NCBI RefSeq assembly: GCF_016767715.1
Contig: NZ_CP050145.1
Coordinates: 4,216,001 to 4,280,000, forward strand
DNA length: 64,000 nt
Origin: Mycobacteroides chelonae
GTDB lineage: Bacteria; Actinomycetota; Actinomycetes; Mycobacteriales; Mycobacteriaceae
Direction of reading: 5' to 3'
The position numbers and the translations under genes are program-made. Positions 9,601-23,300 of this stretch are shown one piece after another (positions within the stretch are counted from its first letter, which is position 1; each line of letters begins with the position of its first letter). The notes beneath the pieces were generated by a model. That model was not told the origin of the DNA. It did no database searches and saw only the letters and a list, made by a program, of their open reading frames with translations.

Positions 9601-10697
9601 CTCGTTGCGGCCTCATCCAACTCGCCATACGTAGTCGAGCGGCCCTCGAACGTCAGCGCCACCGCCTCCGGGGCACGATTGACCTGCTCGGCGAACGACT
9701 CCGGAATGGACAGCACCGGCTCCGGCCCCCGCGCCAGCACCTTGCGATTGCCCCAGCCATCAAGCTGTTGGTGCTCGCTGGCCTTCAGCACATCGAGTGC
9801 CGAGAGCCGTTGCGAGGCATCGGCAACCATCGACGTCAGCACCCGCTCGAACCGCTCGAATATAGCCTCGATCTGGGCCGCATCGAACTTGTCGGTGTCG
9901 AATTCGACGCGAATTCCCAACTCATGACCGGGTAAAGCCATCACCGACAGCGGGTAGTGGTTGTACTCGCGCGTGACGAACTCGGTGATCGCCAACTCCT
10001 GCACACCCGTGAACGCGCTGGTGTCAATCGGATAGCTCTCGTACAGGAAGAGGGTGTCGAACAATTGCTCGTGGCCCGCGATGTGGTGAATCTCGTTGAG
10101 GGCCAGATGCTCATGCTCGATGGTGTCGTTGTGGGCACTCTGCAACTGCGCCAACAGCTCTGAGACTGTGGTGGTCGCGGTGGCGCGCGCCCGCACCGGC
10201 ACCGTGTTGATGAGCAGACCCACGATCGAGTCGGACCCGGCCAGCTCGGCGGGCCGGCCCGAAACCGCCGTACCGAATGCGACGTCGTGCTGTCCGGTCA
10301 CCACCATGAGCAGCTGCGCCCAGGCGGCCTGCAGCACCGTGCTGATCGTGGTGTGCTGCGACCGCGCGAGATCGGCGAGGGCCTGCGTGGTCTCAGCCGA
10401 CACCCGATAGGACTCGATGCCTCTGGCACCCGGAGGCGCGGGCGGTGCGACGAGCGTGGGAGTGTCGAAGCCCTCCAACACCGTGCCCCAAGCCGAGCGC
10501 GCTGCGTCACGATCCTGTTCTGCCAGCCAGCTCACGAAATTGCGGTATGAGGACGGCGCCGGGAGCCGATGCCCGAAGTAGCTCGCGAAGATCTCCTGCA
10601 ACAGGATCGGCAACGACCAGCCGTCGATGACGACGTGGTGGAAGGTCAGCACGAACCGGTGCTTGTTCCCTTGGGTGCGAATCAGCGCCGCGCGCAA
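6627..10697 (-). CDS. mps2: mps2 3' fragment: C4 remainder, A4, PCP4, reductase
   Basis: This 1,356-residue open frame starts at a fortuitous TTG and is the distal part of Mps2. Its frame is actually open to just before 10770, where a TGA blocks it. It holds the rest of condensation domain 4 with HHVVIDG near residue 22, and adenylation domain 4 at about 320-830 ([26 protein letters not shown]). A carrier domain follows with [10 protein letters not shown] near 855. The NAD(P)H-dependent thioester reductase runs from about 950, with [10 protein letters not shown] for cofactor binding and a catalytic Tyr/Lys pair in [10 protein letters not shown] near 1125. The reductase is expected to release the peptide as the amino alcohol. 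Residues at the specificity positions of A4 read approximately D-I-W-F-V-A-G-I-Y. Without the 5' part and with no ribosome site it is unlikely to be made efficiently. Confidence 0.8.
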   Translation of the reverse strand: MRAALIRTQGNKHRFVLTFHHVVIDGWSLPILLQEIFASYFGHRLPAPSSYRNFVSWLAEQDRDAARSAWGTVLEGFDTPTLVAPPAPPGARGIESYRVSAETTQALADLARSQHTTISTVLQAAWAQLLMVVTGQHDVAFGTAVSGRPAELAGSDSIVGLLINTVPVRARATATTTVSELLAQLQSAHNDTIEHEHLALNEIHHIAGHEQLFDTLFLYESYPIDTSAFTGVQELAITEFVTREYNHYPLSVMALPGHELGIRVEFDTDKFDAAQIEAIFERFERVLTSMVADASQRLSALDVLKASEHQQLDGWGNRKVLARGPEPVLSIPESFAEQVNRAPEAVALTFEGRSTTYGELDEAATRLANLLAIYGAGPGESVALLMPRSDDAIVAILAILKTGASYLPIDPSVPDTRLEFMLSDAVPVAAVTTAELRARFDGSGVSVVQFDDAEDDPTGAIYGHTPLLTPAPDDIAYTIYTSGTTGVPKGVAIAHANVTQALKFPLTHMPTGPGEVWTQAGSLVFDITVWEIFGALLHGGRLVIVPDSVVRSPDDFRDLLIREKVTVLFQTPSAVGMLSPEGLDNMTLVVAGEACPTEVVDKWAPGRVMINGYGPTETTIYATFGELIAGSGVVPIGVPVPDAALFVLDRWMRPVPPGVVGELYVAGLGVGIGYVGRAGLTASRFTACPFGEPGARMYRTGDLVRWVAGGQLEYLGRADEQVKIRGFRIELGEIQAALADLDGVEQAAVIAREDRPGDKRLVGYFIGAGEPAELRSSLAKRLPPYMVPAAVVRLEALPLTVNGKLDKRALPIPEYDDRARYRAPANAIEEAVAGIYAQVLGVDRVGTDDSFFDLGGDSISAMRVVAAINTSLDAQLAVRTLFESPSVRSLSVYLDGAASSGASGPTYASVHGPGALEVRASDLTLDKFIDEATLQAAPALPRADARPRTVLLTGATGFLGRYLVLQWLKELEDVDGTLICLVRAKSDEDARRRLDKTFDSGDAELIRVYEALAADRLQVIAGDKAEPGLGLDDETWQRLSGTVDLIVDSAALVNSVLPYSELFGPNVVGTAELIRFALTSKLKPYTFVSTADVGREIEKSTFVEDADIRLISAVRPSDGSYANGYGNSKWAGEVLLREAHEQVGLPVTVFRSGMIMVGTSYAGQVNASDTVARMVLSIVATGVAPHSVYRLTEEGDRQRAHFDGLPVEFVAEAITKLGGQAAGSSTGAFTGFETYHVMNPHDDGIGIDEYVDWLIEAGHPIERVSDFSEWVARFEAGLHALPDHQRQGSVLQMLKILQDHGWDGQPPEPSRGSMAPADRFQAAVRKAKIGSGHDIPQVSAPIIAKYATDLRLHGLL

Positions 10698-13600
10698 CGT
10701 CGGTCGATCGGCAAGGTCGCAGACCGCGGCACGCTCGGCGGCGCAGAGCCGCTGAATCTCTTCCGGGAGTCAGATCGTCCCCACGAAGGTCGAGGTATCG
10801 CCATGCGATGACCGGATCGGCAAGAATCACCTGTACCGGATCTCCGTACTGAGTGCAGAACCGGGCCGCCAGGTTGGGGTGACGGCGCACCACTGAGTGC
10901 ACCGCGTCGCGGAGCCTGAGCTGATCGACCAGACCGGTCACCGTGATGTCGAGCTGCACCGCATAGAAGTCGACTCCAGCTGCCTCGTCCTCCAGTACGC
11001 CGGCCGCACGGGCGAAGGTGGTGTGGAAGAGCAGACCCTGCTGTATCGGTGTCAGCGGGAGCACGTCAACGATGTTGTGCTGTTCGTGCAGCTCATCGAT
11101 CTGCAGTTGGCTCAACTGTGCGGGCGCGATATCGGACGGGGTCAATCCGCCGCCGCCGTTGCGGACATACGCGCAGATTCCGGCGAGTGCCTCGAACCAC
11201 AGCTGACTCAGCCGCTGCACCTGGGGCTCAGTGACCGACGAGGGCGCCCACGTCCACCCGGCCCGCAGATGCGCGCCGGATTCGTCACCAAGTCCACCCT
11301 CCACGATTCCGGCATTGAGATCCACCGTGTACATCAGCGGCATCGACACCGAAGACGCCACGCTGGTCGAGGTCAAGCTGTCCTCGTTGATCCGCCACAG
11401 GTCGTCCCCGAGATCGGCTGCCCCGGCACCGAGGCGCCCGAGATAGTTGAACCCGATGACCGGCTCCGGCGCGGCCAGATCCACATCGCGGTTCAGGTAG
11501 CGCAGCAGCCCATAGGTCAACGGATCGGGAAGTGCGCGCAGTTGCTCCTTGGCGCCCTTGATGATTGGCCCCAATTCGGCAGCTCCACCGGCAACTTCCT
11601 GCCAGGACAGACCCCGTACGCTCAACGCCACCGGGTACTTGGTGGTGAACCAGCCGACGGTACGCGACAGATCGACATCGTCAGCCAGCTCTTCGTGACG
11701 CCCATGACCCTCGACGCCGATGCCGACCGAATCCACATTCGAATCCAGGAATTCGTTCCACGCCAGCCCGAAAGCGATCAGCAGGATGTCTTGCACGCCA
11801 GCGTGAAACGCCGCCGGGACCTCACTGAGCAACTCGCGGGTGGTCTCGGCGTCGAGCGATACCGACAACGTCTTGGCAGTGGCGTAGGTGTCCAGCTCGG
11901 GCAGCACGGCAGGTAATGGCGCGGGAACCGCGGTCACCTCTCGCCAGGTGTCGGCCGTTGCGAGCACGTCGTCCGAATGTGCGTGCGCGTCGAGCAGCGA
12001 CGCCCAGCGGGCGAACGAGGTCCCTCCGGTCGGCAACTCTACCGGTTGCCCGCCATGGTGCTGCGCCCAGGCGATGTTCAAGTCTTCCAAAAGAATTCGC
12101 CACGACACACCGTCAACGGCCAGGTGGTGAATCATCAGGGCCAGCTGCCGGGTCTCGGGGATCCAGACCGCACTCAGCTCAGCGCCCGCGGCCGGATTCA
12201 GCTGCGCGCGGGCCGCCACCAACTCTGCATCGGACAAGGTCTCGGCGACACGCAGGCAATCACGCGCGTTCACCGCCCCCTTCTCCGGGACGGTCAGCGA
12301 CCACACGTCGGCATCGGGAGCATCGCTGTCCTCGGCACGCAACCGCAGGGTGGCATGCCGGTCCAGCAGCGCCTGCAGCACGACGACGACGTCGTCCTCG
12401 GTCACCCCGGCGGGAGCCTGCAGCACGATCGTCTGATTGAACTGGTCGGTGGGACCTTGTACGCCGTGCAACCAGTGCATGATCGGCGTAGCCGACACCG
12501 GGCCGATGCCCTCGTCGACGACTCCGGACTGGCCGTCCGAGAGCACGGCCACCGCCGCTACCCCACTGACGGTCTGTTCGACGAAGATGTCGCGTGGCCG
12601 GCACACCACCCCGGCCGCCCGCGCCCGCGACACCACCTGCATCGACAGGATGCTGTCGCCACCGAGATCGAAGAACGACTCGTCGACGCCCACGCGATCG
12701 ACTCCGAGAACCTGGGCGTAGATATCGGCCAGGATCTTCTCGACAGGTCCGGTCGGTGCGCGGTAATCCGTACCGACACTGCGATATTCGGGTGCGGGAA
12801 GAGCACGCTTGTCCAGCTTGCCGTTCACTGTCAGGGGCAGCGTCTCCAGCACCACCACTGCGGCCGGAACCATGTACGCCGGGAGCCTTTCGGCCAGTGC
12901 GGTGCGCGCCTCCACCGGGTCGGCGCTCCCCATGATGTAGCCGACAAGGCGCTTGTCGCCGGGACGGTCCTCGCGGGCGATCACCACCGCCTGCTCGACT
13001 CCATCCAGGCGGGCCAGTGCCGCCTGGATCTCACCCAGCTCGATGCGATACCCGCGGATCTTCACCTGCTCATCGGCGCGGCCCAGGTACTGCAGCTGGC
13101 CGTCCTCACCCCACTGCACCAAATCTCCGGTGCGATACATCCGCGAGCCCGGCCCACCGAACGGGCAGGCGAGGAACCGCGATGCGGTCAGTCCCGAGCG
13201 ATGCGCATAACCGGGCGCGACGCCGTTGCCTGCGACGTAAAGTTCGCCGACCACGCCCTCGGGCGCGGGCCGCAGCCACTTGTCCAGCACGAACAGCGCC
13301 GCCCCGGGCACCGGCGAACCGATCGGTGCCACATCCGAACCCGGCCTCAGCGGTCCACTCATCGCCGCGTAAATCGTGGCCTCGGTCGGGCCATAGGCGT
13401 TGATCATCGTTCGTCCGCTGGTGGCCCATCGATCCACCAGTTCGGTCGGGCAGGCTTCACCGGCGACGATGAGCGTCGTCGACTCCAACCGCTCAGGCGA
13501 CAACATCCCTGCGGCCGAAGGTGTCTGGCACAGGACGCTGACCTTCTCGCTGATCAACAGCTCGTGCAGCTCATCCGGTGAGGACGCGATCGATTCCGGG

Positions 13601-14355
13601 ACCACCACCAGACGTCCGCCGTGCAGTAGCGCGCCCCAGATCTCCCACACCGAAACGTCGAAGACCAACGAATGCCATTGCGACCAAACCTGGCCGGGTC
13701 CGGCCGGCAGATCCGCGCGCACCGCGTCCACCAACTGGGTGACGTTGTGGTGGGTGACCGCAACCGCTTTGGGAACCCCGGTCGTGCCCGAGGTATAGGT
13801 CATGTACGCAAGGTCATCGGGCTCCGGGGCGGGGAGCGCGGAACTGGGCTGGCCGTCGATCAGGGGATCGTCGATCTCAGTGACCCGCACATCGAGTCCA
13901 TCGAATCGCGAGCTCAAGTCGGCCGTGGTGAGAACCGCCACCGGTTCGGCGTCCGACACCATGAACTTGATGCGCTCGTCCGGATGGGCAGGGTCGATGG
14001 GCAGATAGGCAGCACCCGTCTTCAGCACCGCCAACAGCCCGATGATCGCCTCGCCCGAGCGCGGAACCAGCAGTCCCACAACCTCTCCCGGGCCGACTCC
14101 ATTGCCCGCCAACAGATGGGCGATGCGGTTGGTGACCTGATCCAGGTCGCGATAGGTCCAGGACCTGTCCCCGCATACCAGCGCGACGGTCTCCGGCGCG
14201 CGCTCCACCTGGACCGCGAACAGCACCGGGATCGCGACGGGTTCGGCGGTGGGCTCGGTGAGCACCGCGCGGTTACCCCATTCGTCGAGCCGGTCGTGAT
14301 CGTCGTCGTCGAGAAGATCCATCGACAACAAAGTCCGGGTGGGATCGGCGCTCAT
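10507..14355 (-). CDS. mps2: mps2 5' fragment: A3, PCP3, E3, truncated C4
   Basis: The ATG at 14355 overlaps the mps1 TGA (ATGA), so translation is coupled. The 1,282-residue product has adenylation domain 3 at about 30-530, a carrier domain with [10 protein letters not shown] near 568, an epimerization domain with HHLAVDG near 741, and the start of condensation domain 4 ([17 protein letters not shown]) near 1098. From about residue 1196 the sequence turns into arginine-rich out-of-frame residues until a TGA at 10507. The HHxxxDG catalytic motif of C4 is therefore lost, together with everything after it. The gene begins directly with an A domain; the matching condensation domain C3 is the last domain of Mps1. 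A3 specificity positions read approximately D-V-W-C-I-A-A-I-Y. Confidence 0.85.
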   Translation of the reverse strand: MSADPTRTLLSMDLLDDDDHDRLDEWGNRAVLTEPTAEPVAIPVLFAVQVERAPETVALVCGDRSWTYRDLDQVTNRIAHLLAGNGVGPGEVVGLLVPRSGEAIIGLLAVLKTGAAYLPIDPAHPDERIKFMVSDAEPVAVLTTADLSSRFDGLDVRVTEIDDPLIDGQPSSALPAPEPDDLAYMTYTSGTTGVPKAVAVTHHNVTQLVDAVRADLPAGPGQVWSQWHSLVFDVSVWEIWGALLHGGRLVVVPESIASSPDELHELLISEKVSVLCQTPSAAGMLSPERLESTTLIVAGEACPTELVDRWATSGRTMINAYGPTEATIYAAMSGPLRPGSDVAPIGSPVPGAALFVLDKWLRPAPEGVVGELYVAGNGVAPGYAHRSGLTASRFLACPFGGPGSRMYRTGDLVQWGEDGQLQYLGRADEQVKIRGYRIELGEIQAALARLDGVEQAVVIAREDRPGDKRLVGYIMGSADPVEARTALAERLPAYMVPAAVVVLETLPLTVNGKLDKRALPAPEYRSVGTDYRAPTGPVEKILADIYAQVLGVDRVGVDESFFDLGGDSILSMQVVSRARAAGVVCRPRDIFVEQTVSGVAAVAVLSDGQSGVVDEGIGPVSATPIMHWLHGVQGPTDQFNQTIVLQAPAGVTEDDVVVVLQALLDRHATLRLRAEDSDAPDADVWSLTVPEKGAVNARDCLRVAETLSDAELVAARAQLNPAAGAELSAVWIPETRQLALMIHHLAVDGVSWRILLEDLNIAWAQHHGGQPVELPTGGTSFARWASLLDAHAHSDDVLATADTWREVTAVPAPLPAVLPELDTYATAKTLSVSLDAETTRELLSEVPAAFHAGVQDILLIAFGLAWNEFLDSNVDSVGIGVEGHGRHEELADDVDLSRTVGWFTTKYPVALSVRGLSWQEVAGGAAELGPIIKGAKEQLRALPDPLTYGLLRYLNRDVDLAAPEPVIGFNYLGRLGAGAADLGDDLWRINEDSLTSTSVASSVSMPLMYTVDLNAGIVEGGLGDESGAHLRAGWTWAPSSVTEPQVQRLSQLWFEALAGICAYVRNGGGGLTPSDIAPAQLSQLQIDELHEQHNIVDVLPLTPIQQGLLFHTTFARAAGVLEDEAAGVDFYAVQLDITVTGLVDQLRLRDAVHSVVRRHPNLAARFCTQYGDPVQVILADPVIAWRYLDLRGDDLTPGRDSAALRRRACRGLRPCRSTDVARGADSHPREQAPVRADLPPRRHRRLVVADPVAGDLRELLRASAPGAVLIPQFRELAGRTGS

Positions 14356-17300
14356 GCGGGCTCCTTCTTGTTCCCTTTGACATCGGATGTCATGGCCTCC
14401 AGCACACGCTGGAACCTCTTGACCAACTTTCCAATTCGGACGGCGTTGAAGACGTCAGTGTCAAATTCGACGCGGAGTCCCAGCTCGTGGCCCGGTGTGG
14501 CTTGCACCGCGAGCGGGTAGTGGTTGTACTCACGATTACTGAACCCGGTAATGGACAACTCGTGCACACGCGATAGTGCCGCCGTGTCGATCGGGTAGTT
14601 CTCGTAGACGAACATAGTGTCGAACAGCTGATCGTGCCCGACAGCATGGTGAATCTCGTTGAGCGCCAGGTGCTGATGCTCCAGCGTGTCTCCGTAGGCG
14701 CCCTGCAGTTGGTTCAACAGGTCTGCGATGGTGGTGGTCGGCGTGATGGTCGCGCGGACCGGCACGGTGTTGATCAACAAACCGACCATCGATTCGGCGC
14801 CGACGAGATCGCTGGGCCTGCCCGACACCGCGGTGCCGAACGCGACATCGTTTTGGCCTGTGAGCCACATCAGCAGCTGCGCCCATGCGGCCTGCAACAC
14901 CGTACTGACCGTGGTGCGGCAGGAGCGTGCGAGTTCACCGAGTGCCTGTGTGGTCTCAGCGGACACCTCGAAGGACTCCACCCCGCGCCGACCCAGCACT
15001 ATCCGGCCGGGCGGACCGACGAGCGTCGGGGTCTCAAAACCTTCGAACACCTCACGCCAGGCCGACCGTGCGCTGCTGTTGTCCTGTGCGGCCAGCCAGG
15101 TGACGAACCGGCGGTACGACACCGGCGCCGGAAGCCGCTCGCCGAAGTAGCTGGCGAAGATCTCTTGCAGCAGGATCGGCTTGGACCACCCATCGAGCAC
15201 GATGTGGTGATTGGTCAGCACGAACCGGTACTGGTCCTCCCCGGTTCGGGCCAGCGCGGCCCGGAAAGCCGGTTGTCCGGCGAGGTCGCAGACCGCAGCT
15301 CGCTCTGCGGCGGAGAGCCGGTCGACCTGTTGCTCCACGTCCAGGCCACCGTCCGCGTCGAACTCGACGTACTGCCACGCGAGTTCGGGAGCGGCGGGAA
15401 TGAGCTGTATCGGTTCGCCGAATTCCTCGTAGAACGTGGCAACGACGTTCGGGCGCCGCTTGATCGCGGTGTGCACGGCCTCCTGGAGCCGCTTCGGATC
15501 GAGCGGGCCGCTCAGAGCGACATCGAGCTGCACCGCGTAGAGATCGTCACTGCCGTCCATCGCTTCCGGTGCCAGATTGGAGTGGAACAACAGCCCCTGC
15601 TGCAGCGGCGTCAGCGGCAGCACATCGGCGATCTGATACTGCTCGTGCAGCTGGTCGATCTGTGACTGACTCAGTCGCGCCGGAGCGACATCGGACGGAG
15701 TCAGTCCGCCGCCACCGGTGCGCACATGCGAGCAGATCCCGGCCAACGCGTCGAACCAGAGCCGGCTGATCCGGTCAACCTGGTCGTGACTCAACGCCGA
15801 AAGCGCCCACGTCCATGTCGCGTGCAAGCGACCCGAGTCGGGCCCGGCACCTTCCATCACGCCGGCATTGAGTTCGACGGTGTGCCCCAACGGAGTTGGG
15901 ACCGAGGTCGCCGCGGCCGTGATCGACACCCCATCCGGGTCTATCCGCCAGAGATCCTCGGACAGATCTGCACCGCCGGCGCCGAGACGGCCCAGGTAGT
16001 TGAACCCGATCGCCGGGTCCGGTCCCCCGACGCCTGCGTCGGGGTTCAGGTACCGCAAGAGTCCGTAGGTCAGTCCGTCCGGCAACGCGCGCAGTTGTTC
16101 CTTGGCGTCCTTGAGGATTGGCGCCAGTGCGGAGTCACCGGCCACCACGAGCGCCCAGGACAGCTCACCCACTGCCAACGAGACCGGGTACTTACTGGTG
16201 AACCAGCCGACGGTGCGGGACAGATCCGCATCGCCCGCGAACTCTTCCTGCCGACCGTGGCCCTCGACGTCGATGCCGATCGGGGCTCCACCCGAGCCGA
16301 GGAACTCGTTCCACGCCAAGGCGAAAGCGATCAGCAAGATGTCCTGGACCCCGGCGTGGTACGCCGCGGGCACCTCTCCCAGCAGTTCCCGGGTGAGATC
16401 GGCGTCCAGCGATACCGACAACTGTCCCGCGCTGGCATAGGTGTCCATCGTGGGGTGCGCCGCGGGCAACGCGGCCGGGATCGCCTCTACCTGGCGCCAG
16501 GCGTCGGCCAACGCCACCACGTCGGCGGCGCGTGCGTGCTGGTCGAGCAGTGTCGCCCACCGGGCAAATGATGTTCCTCCCGGCGGCAGTTCCACCGGCT
16601 GTCCACCGTGATGCTGTGCCCAGCCAATGTTGAGGTCTTCCAACAAGATGCGCCATGACACCGCATCCACCGCCAGGTGGTGAACGATCAGCACCAGCCG
16701 ACTGCTGCCGCGCTCCCACAATGCGCTCAGCATCGAACCGGTGGCAGGATTCAGCCGCGACCGCGCCTGACGCAGCGCCTCATCGGTAAGCACGTCCACG
16801 GTAAGCAGGCACTCGCGTGCGTCTACCGTCCCTGCCTCCGGAACCAGAAGCGACCATTCGCCGTCGCTGTCTTCGGCGCGCAGCCTCAAGGTGGCGTGTC
16901 GATCCAACAGGGCTTGCAGCACGGTGACCACGTCGTCGTCGGCCACTCCCGCGGGGGCCTGCAGCACCACGGTTTGGTTGAACTCGTCGACCTTGCCGCC
17001 GAGCCCATGCAGCCACCGGATGATCGGCGTGGCCACCACCGGGCCTGTGCCCGCGTCGACAACAGCCGTCTCGCCATCGGCGAACACCGCGACCTGAGCC
17101 AGCCGCGAGACGGTCTGCTCGACGAAGATGTCACGCGGCCGCAGCAGCAGACCGGCGGCGCGCGCACGGGCAACCACCTGCATCGACGAAATGCTGTCTC
17201 CGCCAAGGTCGAAGAATGAATCGTCGACGCCGATCTGTTCGACACCGAGCACTTGCGCGTAGATGCCGGCCAGGATCTCCTCAACAGCATCCTCGGGCGC

Positions 17301-20300
17301 CCGATAGTGGTCGGCGTCCTGATACTCCGGTGCCGGTAGCGCCCGGGTGTCGAGCTTGCCGTTGACTGTCAACGGCATGGCGCCCAGGACCACGACGGCC
17401 GCCGGAACCATGTAGGCGGGCAGTCGCTCGGCCAGCACCGCGCGCACCGCGGCGGGATCCAGGCTCCCCTTGGTTGATTCGGTGATGTAACCCACCAGCC
17501 GCTTATCGCCGGGGCGGTCCTCGCGCGCGATCACCGCTGCCTGATCCACGCCTTCCACACGGGCCAGTGCCGCGTGTACCTCACCAAGTTCGATGCGGTA
17601 CCCACGGATTTTCACCTGCTTGTCGGCGCGTCCCACATACCGCAGCTGACCGTCTTCGCCCCACTGCACCAGGTCGCCGGTGCGGTACATCCGCGAGCCG
17701 GGCGCCCCGAACGGGCATGCGACGAAACGTGTTGTCGTCAGGTCCGAACGCCCCAGGTATCCACTCGCCTGGCCGGACCCCGCCACGTACAGCTCACCGA
17801 CCACACCCACCGGCACCTGCCGGAGCCAGCCATCCAGCACGAAGAAGGCCAGATGCTCCAGCGGCACGCCGATCGGGCTGCTGTTGCTATCGACGTCTCC
17901 GCTCCCGATCTCGCGGAACGATGCGTGCACCGTCGTCTCGGTGATGCCGTACATGTTGATCATCCGGGGGAGCCCCGGATGGCTGTCGAACCAGGGCGAA
18001 AGACGCTGCGGTTCAAGTGCCTCGCCGCCGAAGACCACCGTCTGCAGCTTGAGCTGCTGTCCCACTTCCGGTTGCATCGCATCGGCGGTTTGCAACGCGT
18101 AGAAGGCCGAAGGAGTTTGGCTCAGGACGCTGACTTGTTCACTGACAAGCATGGCGTGCAGATCTTCAGGGGAACGGACAACCGCGTCGGGCACGATGAG
18201 CAGCCGGCCCCCGTACAGCAGCGCGCCCCAGATTTCCCATACCGAGTAGTCGAACGCCAGGGAGTGGCATTGCGTCCAGACCTGTCCCAGATCCAGTTCT
18301 GCGTCAAGCGATTCCAGCAGCTGTGCGACGTTGCGATGGGTAACCGCCACGCCCTTGGGCGCGCCGGTGGTTCCCGAGGTGTAGATGATGTAGGCGATGT
18401 CGTCGACAGCGGGGACGGGCAACGCCACGTCGGATTGCCGATCCACGGCGGGATCGTTGATATCGATGGCGGGTATCCCGGACGCGCCCAGTCGCGGCAG
18501 CAAGTCCGCCGTCGTGACGGCGGCGATCGGCGCCGCATCGCCCAGCACGAACTCCACCCGGGAATCCGGATGTGCGGGGTCGATAGGTAGATATGCCGCG
18601 CCGGTCTTCAGTACGGCCAAGATCGCCGCGATCGCCTCCCCGGTACGGGGGAGCAACAGCGCCACCCGCTCACCTGGGCGGGCTCCACGGCTGACCAGGT
18701 GATTCGCCAGCCTGTTGGCGGTCGCATCCAATTCGCCATAGCTCCAGGAACGTTCACCACAGGTGATCGCGATTGCTTCCGGCGCCCGTATCACCTGTGC
18801 GGCAAAGAGTTCTGGGATCGACGTCAATGCCAGTTCCGGGCGGGTCAACACCGCGCGGTTACCCCACGCATCCAACCGGTCATGCTCGCCGGCATCGAGC
18901 AGGTCGATCGAAGACAGCCGGGTGGCCGGGTCCGCGATCATGGCCGCCAGCACCTGACGGAACCTGTCAACGATGATCTCGATCGTCGCCAATTCGAATA
19001 CATCGGTATCGAATTCGACCCGCAAGCCCAGCTCATGGCCCGGCATGGCCACAACCGACAACGGATAATGGTTGTATTCGCGGCTGCTGAAGTCGGTGAT
19101 GGCCAACTCCTGCACACCCAGCTGTGCGCCGACGTCGATCGGGTAATTCTCGTACACGAACAGCGTGTCGAAGAGCCTGTCGAGGCCGATCGCGTGGTGA
19201 ATCTCGTTGAGCGCCAGGTGCTCGTGCTCCACGGTGTCGTTGTGGGCACGTTGCAACTGATCCAGCAGATCTGCAACAGTGCTGGCCGCGTTGATGTTTG
19301 CCCGCACCGGCACCGTGTTGATCAACAGACCGACCATTGATTCCGCGCCAGCGAGGTCGCTTGGCCTGCCCGACACCGCAGTGCCGAATGCGACATCGTG
19401 CTGCCCGGTCAACCAGGTCAGCACCTGCGCCCACGCGGCCTGCAGCACTGTGTTCACGGTGGTGCGCTGCGCACGTGCCAATTCGGACAGTGCGCGGGAT
19501 ATCTGCTCCGAAATCCGATACGACTCCGAGCCCCTGCGACCCGATGAGGCAAGCGAACCAACCAGCGTCGGGGTCTCGAAACCGTCGAGTGCCACACCCC
19601 ATGCTCTTTGCGCCGCAACGCGATCCTGCGCTGCCAACCAGGTGACGAAGTTTCGGTACGGCGCAGGCGACGGTAGACGCTGCCCGTAATAGGCACCGAA
19701 TATCTCCTGCAGCAGGATGGGCAGCGACCAGCCATCGATCACGATGTGGTGAGCGGTCAGCACCAGCCGATGCCGGCTTTCCGCGGGGCCACCGAGCCCG
19801 GAGATGAGCGTCGCCCGAAAAACCGGCTCGGTGAAGATCCGGCAGACCGCCGCACGTTCGGCCGCACACAGCTGCTCGACTTGCTGATCGACATCGCCAA
19901 CCAATTCGGCATGCTGCCAAGCGATCACAGGCTCTGCAGGGATGACCTGTACCGGCTCCCCATACTCCTCGCTGAAGCGGGCGGCCAGATTCGGGTGGCG
20001 TTTCACCACCGCGTACACCGCATCACGCAAGCGGCTCGCGTTCAGGGGACCTGTGACTGTGAGCCCCAACTGCACCGAGTAGACGTCGTCCTCGACGGAA
20101 TCCCCGGTGGCCTCAGCAAATCCCGCCTGGAACAGCAGGCCTTGCTGCAGCGGGGTAAGCGGCAGCACGTCGGCAACTTCGTACTGCTGCACCAACGCGT
20201 CGATCTGCTGCTGAGTCAAGCGTGCAGGCACCAGATCAGACGGCGTCAGGCCGCCTCCGCCGGAACGCACATGAGCGCAGATCCCGCTGAGAGCCTCGAA

Positions 20301-23300
20301 CCACAACCGACTGAGACGTGCGGCCTGTGCGTCGTCCAAAGCCGAAGGCGCCCAGGTCCAATTGGCCCGAAGTTCTGGTCCGGACTCGGCGTCCGAATTT
20401 GTCTCGACGATCCCGGCGTTGAGCTCCACCGAGTGGGCCAATGGCATCGAAATGGCCGCAGCCACATCGGTCATCGACAGGCTCTCGTGGCTTATCCGCC
20501 AGAAGTCCTCGGAGAGGTCAGCCGCTCCCGCACCCAGGCGCCCGAGATAGTTGAACCCGATTGTCGGCTCCGACCCGGTCAGCCCGATATCGGCGTTCAG
20601 ATAACGCAGCAAACCATAGGTCAGCCCATCTGGCAGCGCACGCAGCTGCTCCTTGGCCGCCTTGATCACCTGACCGAGGGCCGACTCGCCCGCTGTCACC
20701 TGCGCCCACGACAGCTCCCCTACCGCCAAGGCCGCCGGGTACTTGGTGGTGAACCACCCGACGGTGCGCGACAGGTCGATGCGACGGTGCACGGCTTCGC
20801 CGATTTCTTCCTGGCGCCCGTGCCCCTCGATGTCGAACGCGATCGGCGCGCCCCCGGCGCCCAGGAACTCGTTCCAGGCCAGCCCGAAGGCGATGAGCAG
20901 AATGTCTTGCACCCCAGCATGAAACGCCGCGGGTACCTCGCCCAGCAGATGCCGAGTGGTCTCGGCATCCAATGACAAGGACAGACGTCCAGCGTTGGCG
21001 TACGTGTCGGTGGCCGGCTGAACCGCGGGCACGTATGCAGGCGCGGTCAGCACCTCTTTCCACACATCGGCCTGCGCCACCACGTCCGTGGACCGCGCGT
21101 GTTCGGAGAGCAGTGAAGACCAGCGGGCAAAAGACGTTCCACCGGCCGGTAGCACCACATCGGCTCCACTGTGATGCTGCGCCCACGCGATATTCAAGTC
21201 TTCCAACAGAATTCGCCACGAAACACCGTCGACAGCCAGGTGGTGAATCACCAGCACCAGCTGCTTGGTGTCGGGAATCCACGCCGCGCTGAGCATCGTT
21301 CCGGTGGCCGGGTTCAGCCGAGAACGTACCGCCACCAACGTTTCATCCGATAACGCGTCAACGACGCGTAGGCAGTCGCGGGCGTCTATCGCCCCCGCCT
21401 CCGGGACGAGCAGCGACCATTCGCCATCGTTGTCCGTGGCACGCAACCGCAGGGTGGGGTGGCGATCCAGCAATGCCTGCAATACCGAAACCACGTCGTC
21501 CTCAGACACGGCCGCGGGTGCCTGAACCACGAGTGTCTGGTTGAACTCGTCGATCGCGCCCGCCGAATCCTGCACACCGCGCAGCCAGTGCATGATCGGC
21601 GTGACTTCTACGGGTCCGAGACCCTCGTCCACCACATCGGCTTCGCCACCGGAGATTTCGACGACAGCGGCCAGCCGCGACACCGTCTGTTCGATGAAGA
21701 CATCGCGCGGTCGGCACAGCACACCCGCCGCCCGGGCGCGCGCGACCACCTGCATCGAGAGGATGCTGTCGCCGCCCAGATCGAAGAAGGAGTCGTCGAC
21801 GCCGACACGATCGACACCGAGCACCTGGGCGTAGACGTCGACCAGAATTTCCTCGACGGCGGTGGCGGGGGCGCGGTAGTCGGCCCCCAGTCCGCCATAT
21901 TCGGGAGTCGGCAATGCGCGGGTGTCTAATTTGTTGTTGGACGTCAAAGGCAATGTCTCAAGCACCACCACCGCCGCGGGAACCATGTAGGGCGGAAGGC
22001 GTTTCGCCAAGGTGCTGCGCGCTTCGGCGGGGTCGACGGTCCCGGTGACGTAGCCGACGAGACGTTTGTCTCCTGGCCGGTCTTCCCGGACGATCGCGGC
22101 GGCATGGTCCACTCCGTCGAGTGCGCTCAACGCCGCTTGGACTTCACCGAGTTCAATACGGTATCCGCGAATCTTGACCTGCTCATCGGCCCGGCCCAGA
22201 TACTGCAGTTGTCCGTCGTCGCCCCACGAGACCAGGTCCCCGGTGCGATACATGCGGGTACCGGGCTGCCCGAAGGGGCATGCCACAAAGCGGGAGGCCG
22301 TCAGATCGGAACGACCGATGTATCCGGAGGCGACGCCCTCACCGGCCACATACAGTTCTCCGACGACGCCGGCAGGCACCGGTTGCATCCACGTGTCCAA
22401 CACGAAGAGCGCCGCGCCGGGTACCGGCGCGCCAATGGGGACGGCGGAATCCGGCGCCCCTGCCACCAGCGGCGCACTGATCGCCACGCACATCGTGGTC
22501 TCGGTCGGACCGTACGCGTTGATCATCACCCGCCCGGGAGCCCACCGCTCCACGACCGAGGCAGGGCACGCCTCACCGACCACCGCAAGCGCCGTGGACT
22601 CCAGGCCTTCCGGGGAAAGCATGGCCACAGCCGACGGAGTCTGCGTAAGTACGGTGACCTGTTCGGCGACCAGCACGTCGTGGAAGTCTGCGGGTGAGCC
22701 CGTGATCGATTCGGGGACGACCACAAGCCGGCCACCGCGCAGCAACGGCCCCCAGATCTCCCATACCGAAACGTCGAACGCCAGAGAATGGCACAGGGGC
22801 CATACGCCAGGGTTTGGTAGTCCGGCATCGAGCGACGACATCAGCTGGGTGACGTTGTGGTGAGTGACCGCCACGCCTTTGGGCGCTCCCGTGGTTCCCG
22901 AGGTGTAAATGATGTAAGCGATGTCATCTGGTCGAGCACCCGGCGCGGGAGCCGAGGGCTCCGTCTCGGCAGCGGAGGGGTCAAGGTCGATGATCGGCAG
23001 ATCGAAGACGTCCAGTCGCGCCCTGAGTCCGGCTGTGGTGATCGCGGCCGCCGGCGCCGCATCGCCGACGATGAACTCGAGCCGCGACGCGGGTACCGCG
23101 GGGTCAATAGGCAGATATGCCGCCCCGGCCTTCAATACGGCGAGTATGCCGATGACCGCCTGAGCAGAGCGGTCCGACAGCAGGACCACGCGGTCGCCGG
23201 GACCCACGCCTTGCGATACAAGCTGACCCGACAGCGCATCGGCGGCCTCGTCCAGCTCTCGGTACGTCAGAGTGTGCGCACCGAAGGTCAGCGCCGGAGC

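Larger units (their letters stand above)
6627..14355 (-). pseudogene. mps2: mps2, non-ribosomal peptide synthetase, frameshifted
   Basis: The full gene would encode about 2,575 residues arranged A3-PCP3-E3-C4-A4-PCP4-reductase. This half of the GPL assembly line adds the third residue and the terminal alaninol. It is split by a one-base frame change at about 10763-10767 (plus-strand TTCCGGG), inside C4. Up to that point the 5' frame reads [12 protein letters not shown]. The continuation [21 protein letters not shown], which matches the paralogous C domains of Mps1, is found only in the +1 frame. Removing one C of the CC pair restores the reading frame. The start ATG overlaps the mps1 stop by four bases. 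The two open frames are listed separately. The defect is either a real GPL-null (rough) mutation or a sequencing error. Confidence 0.85.

Noticed and set aside
10500..10775. Programmed frameshift in mps2
   Set aside because: The shift needs skipping one base after a CCC codon. No stop codon at the site, stimulatory structure or Shine-Dalgarno-like signal is evident, and Mps2 homologues are known as continuous frames.
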